Shown: positions 19,802 through 28,569 of the stretch, in pieces
Layout of the letters: every line of letters starts with the position of its first letter
Position numbering within the stretch: the stretch's first letter is position 1
Source: a virus
DNA length: 45,197 nucleotides
Strand: one strand, 5' to 3'
IMG/VR virus record: IMGVR_UViG_3300047469_000262
Coordinates: 1-45,197 of that record
The notes under the pieces: generated by a model
Seen by the model: the letters and a program-made list of their open reading frames with translations, nothing else
The model's database searches: none
What the model was told of the DNA's origin: nothing
Program-made: the position numbers and the translations under genes

Positions 19802-20193
19802 TATTTGTCCCACCCTGCAAACTGCTGCGCGGTACCCACTGCCAGTTGACGCGCTGCCTCAACGTCAGGCGTCGAAGCAGCCATTACCGCCGCAGCTTTC
19901 TGTGTGGTGGTCACGCGGATAACTTGCGCCTGCGCGACGCCTGTTTGAATGCTCGCAGCCTGGGCAGCACCAATGGCTTGGGCCTGCGTAAATGCGAGCT
20001 TGTCGTTGGCAATCTGTTGGTTAGCCGTGTCGAGTGCTGCGGCGTCCTGGGCGTGCTGCTTCGCGTCGACAGAGGCGGTGTGCCTCCACTGGTAAACCGG
20101 ATAGGCCACGGACCCAACCCAGAGGGCCGCGACAAGGCCCAGCCCTACGAGCTTGGCTTGGGCAACACCGGGGATTAGGTCCGTGAGGCTCAT
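19801..20193 (-). CDS. Rz-like inner-membrane spanin
   Basis: A 130-residue protein. One membrane helix at residues 13-30 (LVGLGLVAALWVGSVAYPVY) is followed by a long Ala/Gln-rich coiled coil in the periplasm. This topology and the adjacent lipoprotein gene identify an i-spanin. It overlaps the upstream membrane protein gene by four bases. Confidence 0.8.
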   Translation of the reverse strand: MSLTDLIPGVAQAKLVGLGLVAALWVGSVAYPVYQWRHTASVDAKQHAQDAAALDTANQQIANDKLAFTQAQAIGAAQAASIQTGVAQAQVIRVTTTQKAAAVMAASTPDVEAARQLAVGTAQQFAGWDK

Positions 20194-20759
20194 TGCGCCG
20201 CCGTTGTAGAGGTTTCAGTTGGCGCCGCAACCGGGGCTGGGCCGTAGTTAATAGCGTCCGCATAAGCCTGTGCCGCAGTCTTGGCGCTTTCCGCAGAAAC
20301 CGTAGCTACCGGAGCCGGTGCGACGTTAGCAATGGCAGTCGTAACCTGGGCGACCAGATTCGCGTGAGCAACGCTCAGCGCATCGAGAACCGGCTGAGCG
20401 CTCACGACCGTCGTAGCAGTCGGGGCAACAGCAGCTTCTTCGGCAACCTTGGCCAGGTGGTCCTGCGCTTCCTTGACGTGACTAGCCGTAGCAAGCCAGC
20501 CAATGATGGACGACCCAATGATGAAATAAAGCACATGGCTTCCGGTCAGTTGGCTCTGAATATCAGAGAAATGCGGCTCGAGCACCGCAGCGATGGATGC
20601 ACCGATTCCAACGGCTGCCTGGAGATGCAGCGCGACGGCACGCTTTACGGCGCGAAAAGTGCGATGGATAACGCCTTCCACCTTGTGTGCGTCGGCAGTT
20701 GCGTCGGCCTTAATTTTCGCCAGGTCGGCGGACAGGGCTTGTTTTGCATTTGCGAACAT
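20190..20759 (-). CDS. Membrane protein in the lysis cassette, holin candidate
   Basis: A 189-residue protein with two hydrophobic segments at about residues 43-61 (VALHLQAAVGIGASIAAVL) and 76-92 (VLYFIIGSSIIGWLATA). A long Ala/Val/Thr-rich tail follows. Two helices between endolysin and spanin genes suit a holin, but the 75-residue tail is unusual. ATG at 20759 follows AAACGGAGATTTGA; CAATAGCTATATAAAG upstream could be an internal promoter. Confidence 0.6.
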   Translation of the reverse strand: MFANAKQALSADLAKIKADATADAHKVEGVIHRTFRAVKRAVALHLQAAVGIGASIAAVLEPHFSDIQSQLTGSHVLYFIIGSSIIGWLATASHVKEAQDHLAKVAEEAAVAPTATTVVSAQPVLDALSVAHANLVAQVTTAIANVAPAPVATVSAESAKTAAQAYADAINYGPAPVAAPTETSTTAAQ

Positions 20760-20790
20760 TCAAATCTCCGTTTCTTTATATAGCTATTGT

Positions 20791-21282
20791 TTAGTTGCTC
20801 GGGTACACGCCGTTTAGGAACATGTTTTGTTCGGCGGTCCTCCGGCGCAGCAGTCCACTCGAAACAACCAACTGACCGGCCGAGTTGTGGTACTTGTCCC
20901 AGTCTAGGAAGTGTTGCGCAGCTCCTGCGTAATCCCCGGCATTCAAGACTCTCAGAAGAGTCGAGCCGTCTAGAGCACCAGCTCCCGCGTTGTATTCAAA
21001 TGAAACGAGAGCGTCAAACTGGCACTGCGTCAAAGGAACCTTCACGTACGCGTTGACGTTCACCACGAACGGAGCAACGTCTTTTGCGAGTAAGTCGCAC
21101 GCCTGCTGTTCAGTCAATCCATTGGGAAATTGAGCCTGAGCCTGGGCAAGTGTCGCGTGGAAAATCGCGTGCCCGTAACCGGTTGTCGGGATACCAGCGG
21201 TATCCAGATAAACGCTAGCGCGAAAGCTTTCCCACGATTTGATGAAAGCCAGGCCGGCAGCTGAGAGAGTGTGGGAGGACAT
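20791..21282 (-). CDS. Endolysin, GH24 muramidase
   Basis: A 163-residue lysozyme of the T4/P21 type. The catalytic triad is visible as Glu in IKSWESFR (residues 14-21), Asp in VYLDTAG and Thr in PTTGYGH. LVSFEYNAGAGAL and GLLRRRTAEQNMFL are conserved further on. There is no signal or SAR segment, so it needs a holin for release. It cleaves peptidoglycan glycan chains. The ribosome site before ATG 21282 is weak, so coupling to the upstream gene is likely. Confidence 0.93.
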   Translation of the reverse strand: MSSHTLSAAGLAFIKSWESFRASVYLDTAGIPTTGYGHAIFHATLAQAQAQFPNGLTEQQACDLLAKDVAPFVVNVNAYVKVPLTQCQFDALVSFEYNAGAGALDGSTLLRVLNAGDYAGAAQHFLDWDKYHNSAGQLVVSSGLLRRRTAEQNMFLNGVYPSN

Positions 21283-21294
21283 TGGTCATGCGCT

Positions 21295-21603
21295 TTATGG
21301 TTTTAGTTTTTGTGCGATAACGACCGCCAGGACCGCGCCCAGTATTGCGGTTAGTGCATGTTTGGCCATGCCCAAAAAACCGTCGGTGGCTAGCGTGTGT
21401 TTGGGCTCGGCTTGCTCGAGCACGCGAACCCTGGAGTCCAAAAGGGACTGGTTCTTTTCAAGCAGGTCAACGCGCATATCTACGCGCGTAAGCAGTTGCA
21501 GGCTCTGGGCGATGCTTTCGAGCGTCTGCTCCATCCGCTCCAGGCGGCTCTCGACGACAGCCAGGCGAGCTACGTCATTTATATTGTTGTTATTTGTAGT
21601 CAT
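21295..21603 (-). CDS. Coiled-coil protein with C-terminal membrane anchor, holin-like
   Basis: A 102-residue protein. Residues 12-65 form a heptad-rich coiled coil and residues 79-98 (AKHALTAILGAVLAVVIAQKL) one membrane helix, resembling XhlA-type lysis proteins. It lies directly upstream of the endolysin. It may be the holin or its partner; 20190-20759 is the other candidate. Confidence 0.65.
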   Translation of the reverse strand: MTTNNNNINDVARLAVVESRLERMEQTLESIAQSLQLLTRVDMRVDLLEKNQSLLDSRVRVLEQAEPKHTLATDGFLGMAKHALTAILGAVLAVVIAQKLKP

Positions 21604-21690
21604 CGTCTGGCTGTTTTTTACAGCATCGTTATAGTTATCGCCCGGCAGCGTCGAGACGGCCGGGTTTTGTTTGTATAGCTACGAGGTGGC
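21604..21690 (-). promoter_or_regulatory. Putative internal promoter and hairpins before the lysis cassette
   Basis: On the - strand GTAGCTATAC (about 21684-21675) repeats the -10 text of leader J. It is followed by an inverted repeat CCCGGC / GCCGGG and a short hairpin CTGT-AAAAA-ACAG just before ATG 21603. This could give lysis genes extra expression. Confidence 0.45.
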
Positions 21691-21912
21691 GCCAGTCGTC
21701 GTTCCAGACGTGCTCGTCGTGGTAGAGGTTGCAGGAGGCGTCAGCGCTGTGATTGCAGCGTTCGCCGCTGTGGTGGCGGCGTCCTGCGTCACGTACGGTG
21801 CCATCCCGGGCTGCGTAAAGTCAAAAGGCTGGCGAATGACGAGTACTCCAGACGCGTCATAAAGCTCATAGCCGAAGGCGTTGCCGAGCTGGATTATTTT
21901 TGAGGTAAGCAT
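21679..21912 (-). CDS. Small hypothetical protein, fibre-associated
   Basis: A 77-residue protein starting MLTSKIIQLGNAFGYEL, with a small beta-rich N-terminal half. The tail is Thr/Ser-rich and low complexity (STTTSTSGTTTGATS). ATG at 21912 follows AAGGTG. Its place between the fibre gene and the lysis genes suggests a tail-fibre accessory or chaperone; no motif confirms it. Confidence 0.65.
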   Translation of the reverse strand: MLTSKIIQLGNAFGYELYDASGVLVIRQPFDFTQPGMAPYVTQDAATTAANAAITALTPPATSTTTSTSGTTTGATS

Positions 21913-21922
21913 TCAGGCACCT

Positions 21923-22966
21923 TTAGCTGTTTTTTGTGGCGTATACATATACCGACAGCGCATTCGGGCTCGGGGCGTAGCGCACCGACTGCGGAAAAGC
22001 GCTGCTTCGCGGGAGGTAGTAGCTGCCGTCTTGCAGCTGGGTGTTGCAGCCAAGCGTGTGCCAATTGGCGGCAGGGATAAACGGCAACTGATGGGCCGAC
22101 GGGGTTACCGCGTCCAACGTCATGTCGTAGACGGCGATGGTTCGAGTACCGGTAATCATCCAGCAACCGTTCTGTGTCGGACCCGCTATGCCATAGTTGA
22201 TTACATTGCCTACGGCTTTCAACGGGCTCCACGTGTTCGATACAGGGTCGTAAATCTGATACGTGGTGGGCGCGGTATTTGCCGGCTGCTGGAATCCGCC
22301 CCCGCAAAATACCTTTCCGTTGCCCAGCACGCACACCGCAGCGTTCTGCAGTGGCTGAGCGAGTGAGGCTGCGACCGTCCAGCCTTCGTTAATGTTCAAA
22401 ATCGCACAGCTAGCCAACGAACCTGTGCCATTTTGGTAGCCGCCGACCAGCATGAAAGTAGTAGGTGTGAGCTGCACCAAGCCGCACATTGAGGTACCAA
22501 AGGGTGCAGTCCAGAGCTGCGTGAAGTACCCGGTCGTGGCTGAGGTGGGAGTGTACGTGTACGTTGCTGCGGAGGTGGCTCCAGATGGCGTCGAGCCGCC
22601 CACGATTAGCACCCGGCCATCTGGAATCACCGTAATCACGGGATTTTCACCGCCGGGGTAGCCCGCTTGCGGCAAGACTCCGAGAGCTGTTTTCGTTTCC
22701 GTCAGTCTGTCGTAACGGGACAGGTAGACCGAGTTGTCGCTGGAATAGCTCTCACAAACATAGACGGAATCACCGAAGGCAGCGCACGAGGAATAGCTAA
22801 CGGCACCGGTGAACAGGGAGTTGTCTACAACAATCCACGGTTGCGGCTCGTTCAAGATAAAAGGTACCTGCCCCGGCGCGACAGTGAATCCCGCTGGAAC
22901 ACGCGATGCGTCAAACTGCAACAGTTGACCCGGATAGACGCCGCTCGGTCCTGTTATAGCGCTCAT
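21923..22966 (-). CDS. Kelch-like tail fibre or receptor-binding protein
   Basis: A 347-residue protein. From residue 110 it carries several Kelch-like units (DGRVLIVGGST, TTFMLVGGYQNG, NGKVFCGGGFQQ then IYDPVSNTWSPL), each with a Gly pair after a hydrophobic strand, predicting a beta-propeller. The N-terminal 35 residues (PGQLLQFDASRVPAGFTV) are the kind of sequence that attaches to the tail. ATG at 22966 follows GTGGAGGTG; the earlier start at 23083 lies inside the upstream gene. It probably contacts the host surface. Confidence 0.72.
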   Translation of the reverse strand: MSAITGPSGVYPGQLLQFDASRVPAGFTVAPGQVPFILNEPQPWIVVDNSLFTGAVSYSSCAAFGDSVYVCESYSSDNSVYLSRYDRLTETKTALGVLPQAGYPGGENPVITVIPDGRVLIVGGSTPSGATSAATYTYTPTSATTGYFTQLWTAPFGTSMCGLVQLTPTTFMLVGGYQNGTGSLASCAILNINEGWTVAASLAQPLQNAAVCVLGNGKVFCGGGFQQPANTAPTTYQIYDPVSNTWSPLKAVGNVINYGIAGPTQNGCWMITGTRTIAVYDMTLDAVTPSAHQLPFIPAANWHTLGCNTQLQDGSYYLPRSSAFPQSVRYAPSPNALSVYVYATKNS

Positions 22967-23259
22967 TTCTGCACCTCCACGGAAGCGGCGCCGCCAATTG
23001 CCGTGACGCGAATCGCTGCGACCTTTGCGTCGAAAACATCTACGGTGAAAACCGAAACAGCACCCTCTGCCCAAGCATGCCAATTGGCCGTACCAGCGCG
23101 AATCGCATCATTCGGCGACAGCGTGTATTCCACTAATGCGGTAGCGCCAGTGGCCGGATAGACGGCGACCGTGGCCGCCACGTCGTTGTGCATGTCGAGC
23201 ACCGCCTGCTGGCCGGCAGCAACAGTCATGCTCTCAATTTCTAGGATTTGAATAGTCAT
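22963..23259 (-). CDS. Small beta-rich tail-associated protein
   Basis: A 98-residue protein, Ala/Val-rich and strand-forming throughout. There is no signal peptide. It starts two bases after the previous stop, and its own stop overlaps the Kelch-like gene. Likely a small structural piece of the tail tip or fibre; I do not recognise the family. Confidence 0.65.
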   Translation of the reverse strand: MTIQILEIESMTVAAGQQAVLDMHNDVAATVAVYPATGATALVEYTLSPNDAIRAGTANWHAWAEGAVSVFTVDVFDAKVAAIRVTAIGGAASVEVQK

Positions 23260-23261
23260 TT

Positions 23262-23645
23262 TTAGACGGTATAAAACGAGGTGCCGTCGGAAACCACGTG
23301 CGTCGCCTGGCCATTAGCCAAGGGGATTGCGGTCCCGGAGCCATTCGCGAGCGTCGCCGTGATGCTGGCGTCCATCTTGTTGATGATGAACCACTCGCGA
23401 TTGCTCAGCGGGAGGGTCAGCGATTGGGTTTTGTTCGCGCTGCTGTTGCCCGTGAGCACGACGTATCGGTGCCCGGGAACGTCGCTTCCAGGCGTCAGGA
23501 CGCCGGGCGTGCTGTCATTGACGACAATGCTGTACAGGCTGCCGAACAGCGTGTCGAGCGCGGTGAACGAGTCGTTCACGGTCTGTTCTTTCTGGGCTTG
23601 CTGGACAGCGAGCAGCTCGAGGTTTAGGTTAGGTGTGGTGCTCAT
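23262..23645 (-). CDS. Tail-fibre-associated protein, DUF2793-like N-terminus
   Basis: A 127-residue protein. The start (TPNLNLELLAVQQAQKEQTVNDSF, residues 4-27) resembles the beginning of DUF2793 phage tail proteins, which read PxLxLPxLxxxQAQKxxxxNxA. A beta-rich Ser/Thr/Asn segment follows. It overlaps the tail tip gene stop by one base. Likely part of the distal tail or fibre network. Confidence 0.65.
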   Translation of the reverse strand: MSTTPNLNLELLAVQQAQKEQTVNDSFTALDTLFGSLYSIVVNDSTPGVLTPGSDVPGHRYVVLTGNSSANKTQSLTLPLSNREWFIINKMDASITATLANGSGTAIPLANGQATHVVSDGTSFYTV

Positions 23646-26629
23646 TAGCTGTTTAGAGTCATTGTTATAGAGCTAGTGAAGCCGGGACCGGTCACTGTGC
23701 TGTTCTGTGCGATTTGCAGCACGCACTGCGTCAGCGTGCCTGACAGGCCCAACTTGGCTAGGTCTGCGGCGGCTTGAGCATGCGTGTACGTGAACGACGG
23801 TGATTGGACTTGGTACGAAGCAACTTGCTGACTAAGCCCAGATACCGTGACGATTACATTAACTGTATAGCTTTCGTTTTGTTCTGAAAGCGGCGCGTCG
23901 ACGTACGGCGGCCAATAGTCCGCCAGGCGGTCGCGGCGAATCCAAGAAACCGTCTGGCCAGACTGCCTCAGATAGACCGGGCTGTAGCAGCGCAGGCCGG
24001 CGTTAGTGTTCGTGAAGTTCGTCGAGTCGGCGTTCGACGTGCCCAGGCCCGGCGCCACAGTTCCGTACGTCGTCGGCACGCCCATTTTTTGGACGGCCAG
24101 CGGGACGCGCACAACATTTGAGTCGAGCAAAACGAACGTGTCGCCGATGGCGTGGGTACCGGTCGACCACTCGGTGCCCTTGCGGCCGCGCAACAGCCCT
24201 GACAGGATGAAACTGACGCCATCCGAAAGTGGCGTCACGTCTGAGAACGCGATAATCTCGCTTCCCAGCAGCGCGAGCCCTGCTCCGGTCGCTATCACGT
24301 CCGACCTGGCATTCGCGAACACTGCACCGCTCCGCAGTTTCACTGTGACACTGTTGGTGTTGTCCCAGATGGCCGGATTACCGCAGCTCGCCAGCGCTGT
24401 CGTTGCGGCTCCCACGGTTGCGGCCGTCGGAATGCTCGCCACTTGGCCATAGTTATTAGACCCGTCTACCTCGTACAGCGCCGCGCCCTTCCACCGCGAC
24501 GACTGGTTGTCGGGGTACACCGCGACATACGCACCCGACGCGTTGTCGTTGTCGCTCAGCAGCGGAATGTCGAGCATCACGAGCTGCGGGTTAGCCACGG
24601 GAGTAATGGGCGCTTGGTTGACCGGAACGATGGTCGGGATGGCGGCCATGTTTCCGTACGGGCCATAGTCGAAGAGCTGCGCCTGGGCAGCAATCACGCC
24701 ATCAACGGAGACCGTCAACTTTGTGACAATCATCCTGCGGATGCCGAGCTCCGTCTCAACGTCGACAACGTCGCCTGGGTCCATGTCCAGGTACTTCATG
24801 CCAACCTGGAACGTGTAAGTGCGCCGGGCGTACCATTGGGCGTCGATGAGCATTTCCGCCACAGCGGATGCCAGCTCGAATGGCATCGCTATCGGGAATG
24901 TATAGCTGGTAATGTTGTTCGACGTGGCAAGCTGATTTTTGGCGTTCGCGATGTTGTTCCCGTACGCGAAGTTCGCGTCTGGAAAATCGGGGTCCGGGAA
25001 ATTCACTTCGACGAGACTCGGCAGGTCTACGTCCTGAATCCGCGTGACGTTCACCGGCTGGAGCACCGAATTGCCGGGCTTTTGCACCCCAAGGTCCTCG
25101 ATGGGAATGGTGCCGTAATAGGGAGCACTGGCTCGAGGGATAAGGCGTAGCACGCCGTCGGTCTCGACCGTGTCGATGGCAAATACTGTAAGGAGATTCT
25201 GGAGAGCATCGCGCGCAGCAGAGCGGGTACTTAGCCAGAATCCTTGGGGAACTGCGGTCGCGAGCGACGTATCCAACTTCGATGCTGGCAGGCCGACCTG
25301 CGCGCTCACGTCCGCGAAAATATCTCCGACGGTGTACGGCGCATAGGTTGTCGGCTCCATTGGAATGCTGCTCGGCAGATAGCGCACAATCTCGTACTCC
25401 AGGTTCGGAATTCGATTGCCGTAGCTCTGGATTGGAAACGAGTCGTACACGACGTAGGCCAGCCCACGGAACGCGGTAGTGTCGGCAACGCCCAGGTGCG
25501 ACTGAATCGTCGAGTTGGGCATCTGGGTCGCAGAGCCGGGGTAAAACCGGATGTTCGAGGTGAGCTGCATCCCGCCGTCACTTCCCAACGCCGGCGCCGC
25601 TACCGGACCGGATGGCGTCATCGCGTAGACGCCGACGTTCTCGGGCTGAATACTGCCGCTCGGGTACTCGAATGCTGCCGACGGCCAATTAGCGTTCCGG
25701 TCGTACGTGTAGCCGGGAGCTGGAGCATACGTGCCGCCGCTGCCGACTGTTACACCGGGCCAGCCCCACATTGCAACAGTCTTCGCGAGATTGCCTTCGT
25801 ATAAACCGTTGAAGAAAGAGCTCTGGCTGACGAATCCGCTGCCGGTACGGACAAACTGCACTGCAACGGTACTCGACTGAAGCTTCGCCGTTACGCCGTT
25901 CTGCTGCAGTGAGTCGAACAAAATGTCGAACTGCGCACCAACATAACCGGGGTTGGGGATGTTCGTCGTTTCGCTACCTGACGGAGCTGCTTCCCAGTTC
26001 CACTGCGAGGGGTACGGGTCGAGGTAAACGTTCTGTATCGAGGAAATGCGCGTCGCCGGGTCCGAATTGTTCCGGTTGTTGTAGTTATCGACCAGAATCG
26101 TCATATTCCGGAAGTAGGTTAACGCGTCGTCGAGCGTCGTAAAGTCCTGCGTGTTCGGATTCGACCGTTGCAGAAACCCTGAGCTGTTCATCTCGTACGC
26201 ATCTACGCGGTACAGTCCAGAATTGTTGTTCGTGGAGAACAACGGGCTGCCGTCATATATGAGAGTACCATCGGCCCAAATGCGAGAGATTCCGGTCGCC
26301 GGCCCTTTGCACAGCGCGGCTGCGAAAGTCGCGTAGTACACGGCTTCCTCCGGACCCTTCCCCCCTTTGCCAATGTCTTGCGTGCCCATGGCCAAGTCGA
26401 CAGCCCAGATAATCTGATGAGCCGCCCGGTAGGTGTTGTAGCACCAGGGAATAGCGTTGCCGTAACTCTGGGACGTGATGCGGGTGTCCGACAATTTCCC
26501 AACGATTTGCCTTGGCGCAAACAGTTGGCCAATGGCGCCCCCGATGAGCGCGCCGACGCCGGGCATGCCAAAAGACGAGCCGATGGACGAGCCGACCATC
26601 TGGCCGACGAGCGGTGCTGCTGATGCCAT
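23645..26629 (-). CDS. Tail tip protein, Phage-tail_3-like (J analogue)
   Basis: A 994-residue protein. The N-terminal 50 residues are a Gly-rich amphipathic stretch often seen in tail hub proteins (GSSIGSSFGMPGVGALIGG). Residues 490-650 match the Phage-tail_3 domain by eye (MDPGDVVDVETELGIRRMIV). The C-terminus is beta-rich. Placed after the NlpC/P60 and DUF2163 genes, it is the central fibre/host-specificity protein. ATG at 26629 follows TTGGAGGACG. Confidence 0.85.
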   Translation of the reverse strand: MASAAPLVGQMVGSSIGSSFGMPGVGALIGGAIGQLFAPRQIVGKLSDTRITSQSYGNAIPWCYNTYRAAHQIIWAVDLAMGTQDIGKGGKGPEEAVYYATFAAALCKGPATGISRIWADGTLIYDGSPLFSTNNNSGLYRVDAYEMNSSGFLQRSNPNTQDFTTLDDALTYFRNMTILVDNYNNRNNSDPATRISSIQNVYLDPYPSQWNWEAAPSGSETTNIPNPGYVGAQFDILFDSLQQNGVTAKLQSSTVAVQFVRTGSGFVSQSSFFNGLYEGNLAKTVAMWGWPGVTVGSGGTYAPAPGYTYDRNANWPSAAFEYPSGSIQPENVGVYAMTPSGPVAAPALGSDGGMQLTSNIRFYPGSATQMPNSTIQSHLGVADTTAFRGLAYVVYDSFPIQSYGNRIPNLEYEIVRYLPSSIPMEPTTYAPYTVGDIFADVSAQVGLPASKLDTSLATAVPQGFWLSTRSAARDALQNLLTVFAIDTVETDGVLRLIPRASAPYYGTIPIEDLGVQKPGNSVLQPVNVTRIQDVDLPSLVEVNFPDPDFPDANFAYGNNIANAKNQLATSNNITSYTFPIAMPFELASAVAEMLIDAQWYARRTYTFQVGMKYLDMDPGDVVDVETELGIRRMIVTKLTVSVDGVIAAQAQLFDYGPYGNMAAIPTIVPVNQAPITPVANPQLVMLDIPLLSDNDNASGAYVAVYPDNQSSRWKGAALYEVDGSNNYGQVASIPTAATVGAATTALASCGNPAIWDNTNSVTVKLRSGAVFANARSDVIATGAGLALLGSEIIAFSDVTPLSDGVSFILSGLLRGRKGTEWSTGTHAIGDTFVLLDSNVVRVPLAVQKMGVPTTYGTVAPGLGTSNADSTNFTNTNAGLRCYSPVYLRQSGQTVSWIRRDRLADYWPPYVDAPLSEQNESYTVNVIVTVSGLSQQVASYQVQSPSFTYTHAQAAADLAKLGLSGTLTQCVLQIAQNSTVTGPGFTSSITMTLNS

Positions 26630-27064
26630 TTACGCGTCCTCCAACAGGGGAATTTTGTAAGCCTCGATGACCATGTCGCGCCACCTGTCATCCAGGCCGT
26701 GCTCGACTACTTTGCGAACAATCGCGTATGAATGAAGGACGCCAACGTCTGTTGCCAGTCCAACGTGGATAGCCTCGCCGTTAAATGCAAAGCGGTACAC
26801 GTCGCCGGGCTTGGCTTCGTCGACAGGAATGGGCGTGAGCATCGCGTTCAGATGCCGTTGAAGCTCGTCCGGGTCCGGGTGTCGGGGATACGCCGTGTAG
26901 TCGTAGTCGGTCAGGCCGAGCGTGTGCGCGGTGTAAAGAAGTAGCCCAACGCAGTCCAGGCCAATCTGCGGAGTGCGTCCTTGGTGGCGAAAGCGCACCC
27001 CGAGGCAGGTGCGGGCCTGCGCGATGAACTGGGCGCGCGTCACCGTTTTTGTAGTTATTGTCAT
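26630..27064 (-). CDS. NlpC/P60 family tail-tip peptidase
   Basis: A 144-residue protein. Catalytic Cys in LDCVGLLLY (residue ~34) and His in EAIHVGLATD (residue ~99), with the preceding CLGVRFRHQGR segment, fit NlpC/P60. Such tail proteins (lambda K-like) cleave cell-wall peptides during DNA entry. ATG at 27064 follows GGAGAG and overlaps the DUF2163 stop. Confidence 0.9.
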   Translation of the reverse strand: MTITTKTVTRAQFIAQARTCLGVRFRHQGRTPQIGLDCVGLLLYTAHTLGLTDYDYTAYPRHPDPDELQRHLNAMLTPIPVDEAKPGDVYRFAFNGEAIHVGLATDVGVLHSYAIVRKVVEHGLDDRWRDMVIEAYKIPLLEDA

Positions 27065-27909
27065 TGCGCTGACTCTCCACCCGGGCGGATGGTTTGCATC
27101 GGGTCAGGTACGTCCGCCTGGCCCTGGAAATTTATATAGTTGCCGAACCCTTGGCACGTGGCTTTCTGCCCGTCGCAGCCGGCGACGACGCTGAATGTGT
27201 CGCCGACTGCCATGGGAAAATCTGGGGGATACACGAAGGTCAAGACACCAGCAGGCTGGCCGAACGAATTGACTTTGATTTTTCTGCCGGCGTTGGCGCC
27301 CGTGGTCCAAGTCAAAATGCCGGCCTTGAACGTGTTCGCGTTGTTCGTGAGGTTCGTGGTTACCTGGATGTTGTTGACGACGGACTCCACGGTGCCGGGG
27401 AACGTAAATTTCGTTACGTCCATCCCGCAGCGGGTAGAGCCGAAACTCACGACGCACACGGCCGAGATGGTTTCGAGGATTTGCTGCGTGTGTCTCTGGT
27501 GCAGCCCGCGAACTTCCATCGTGAAACTGTTGTTCTCGTAGGTGCCTTGGCCCAGGTACCCGCTTCGAAGGGTAATCATGCCGGCCGACGTATCGAACCG
27601 ATTCACCATGTAGACCGTAACCTCGGCGCCGTCGTAGACGCCCGTGTCCAGGTCGCTCTCAGTGATGTACCCTGCATTGAACAGGCCTTGCACCTCGAGA
27701 TTGTCGACGGTCATGTCCGACGAGCTCTGGATAGCCGTCGGGTTATAGCCCGTGATGCGATTGTAGGTCTGGCCGTTGACCGTCAGGTCGGTGTCGTTGT
27801 CTGTGAACCCCATCACCACGCCGTCTGTGCGCGTGACTAGCCAACACGTGCAGAACGTTGTCAGGGAGCCTTGCAGGTACCCTTTCATTGCCGTGGAGAT
27901 GGTCTTCAT
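27061..27909 (-). CDS. DUF2163 family tail protein
   Basis: A 282-residue protein starting MKTISTAMKGYLQGSLTTF. The CTCWLVTRTDGVVMGFTDND segment and the C-terminal Cys pair (AGCDGQKATCQGFGNY) are family features. DUF2163 proteins belong to the siphovirus tail tip complex. I choose ATG 27909 with GTGGAG upstream, overlapping the DUF2460 stop; the reading frame is open further upstream, but that part shadows the neighbour. Confidence 0.9.
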   Translation of the reverse strand: MKTISTAMKGYLQGSLTTFCTCWLVTRTDGVVMGFTDNDTDLTVNGQTYNRITGYNPTAIQSSSDMTVDNLEVQGLFNAGYITESDLDTGVYDGAEVTVYMVNRFDTSAGMITLRSGYLGQGTYENNSFTMEVRGLHQRHTQQILETISAVCVVSFGSTRCGMDVTKFTFPGTVESVVNNIQVTTNLTNNANTFKAGILTWTTGANAGRKIKVNSFGQPAGVLTFVYPPDFPMAVGDTFSVVAGCDGQKATCQGFGNYINFQGQADVPDPMQTIRPGGESAQ

Positions 27910-28529
27910 ATGCGAAGCTCCACGAGAGGCAGGCTGTACAAATAGAAAGCGGCCTGCTGGTCGGGATTGCCGGCTTTGAATCCGATTTTTAGCTTGTCTA
28001 CGTCCAGCCGCACAGGCACATCGAACTGCCCGGACCATGATAGGCCTGATTGAGGCATACAGTTGAGGGTGACAGTGCCGTCGCTATTGACCGTGAATGC
28101 CGTTTGCTGCGCACCGCCGTCATACAATTTCACGGTATTGGCGACGGGCTTGCTAATCGGCCGCAACGCGGTATTGCCGCCAGGCGTCGTGTACTGTTTC
28201 CAGAGGGAGTACTGGTTCGTGGTGCCGGTGATTAGTTGTAGCTGTCCCTGCTGCGGTGTAACCCGATAGTCCGTCCAGTCTTTGAAGCGGAAGCCGACAA
28301 GCTTCCCTTGGAACACCCGTATAAGGGCGTTCAAGGCATCAACTTCGCTCTGCAACAAAGGACGCTCCCCGAGCTCAAACTCGGAGAGCGAGTGGGTCCA
28401 GTTGGCATTCCGTTGCTCGAAACCTGAGCGCCCTTGGCTTACCTGGGTACTGAAGGTCGGGCCACCGGTAGTTCCGGGAATAATCAGGCCATCATTTATG
28501 CGCTCGTCGATGAAAGCAGCGATAGTCAT
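27906..28529 (-). CDS. DUF2460 family distal tail protein
   Basis: A 207-residue protein. The start (FIDERINDGLIIPGTTGGPTF), NANWTHSLSEFELG and the VGFRFKDWTDYRV block are characteristic of DUF2460 distal tail proteins. It forms part of the ring below the tail tube. ATG at 28529 follows ACGGAGCTGTA; an AGCTATAC box upstream suggests an extra promoter. Confidence 0.92.
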   Translation of the reverse strand: MTIAAFIDERINDGLIIPGTTGGPTFSTQVSQGRSGFEQRNANWTHSLSEFELGERPLLQSEVDALNALIRVFQGKLVGFRFKDWTDYRVTPQQGQLQLITGTTNQYSLWKQYTTPGGNTALRPISKPVANTVKLYDGGAQQTAFTVNSDGTVTLNCMPQSGLSWSGQFDVPVRLDVDKLKIGFKAGNPDQQAAFYLYSLPLVELRI

Positions 28530-28565
28530 TACAGCTCCGTTTTTTAAGCTGTATAGCTATCGCAC
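28530..28565 (-). promoter_or_regulatory. Putative internal late promoter
   Basis: On the - strand GTGCGATAGCTATAC (28565-28551) nearly repeats GTGCGATAGCTATAT of leader H. It lies between the tape measure stop and the DUF2460 start. The same GCTATAC text recurs in other late gaps. Confidence 0.5.
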
Positions 28566-28569
28566 TACC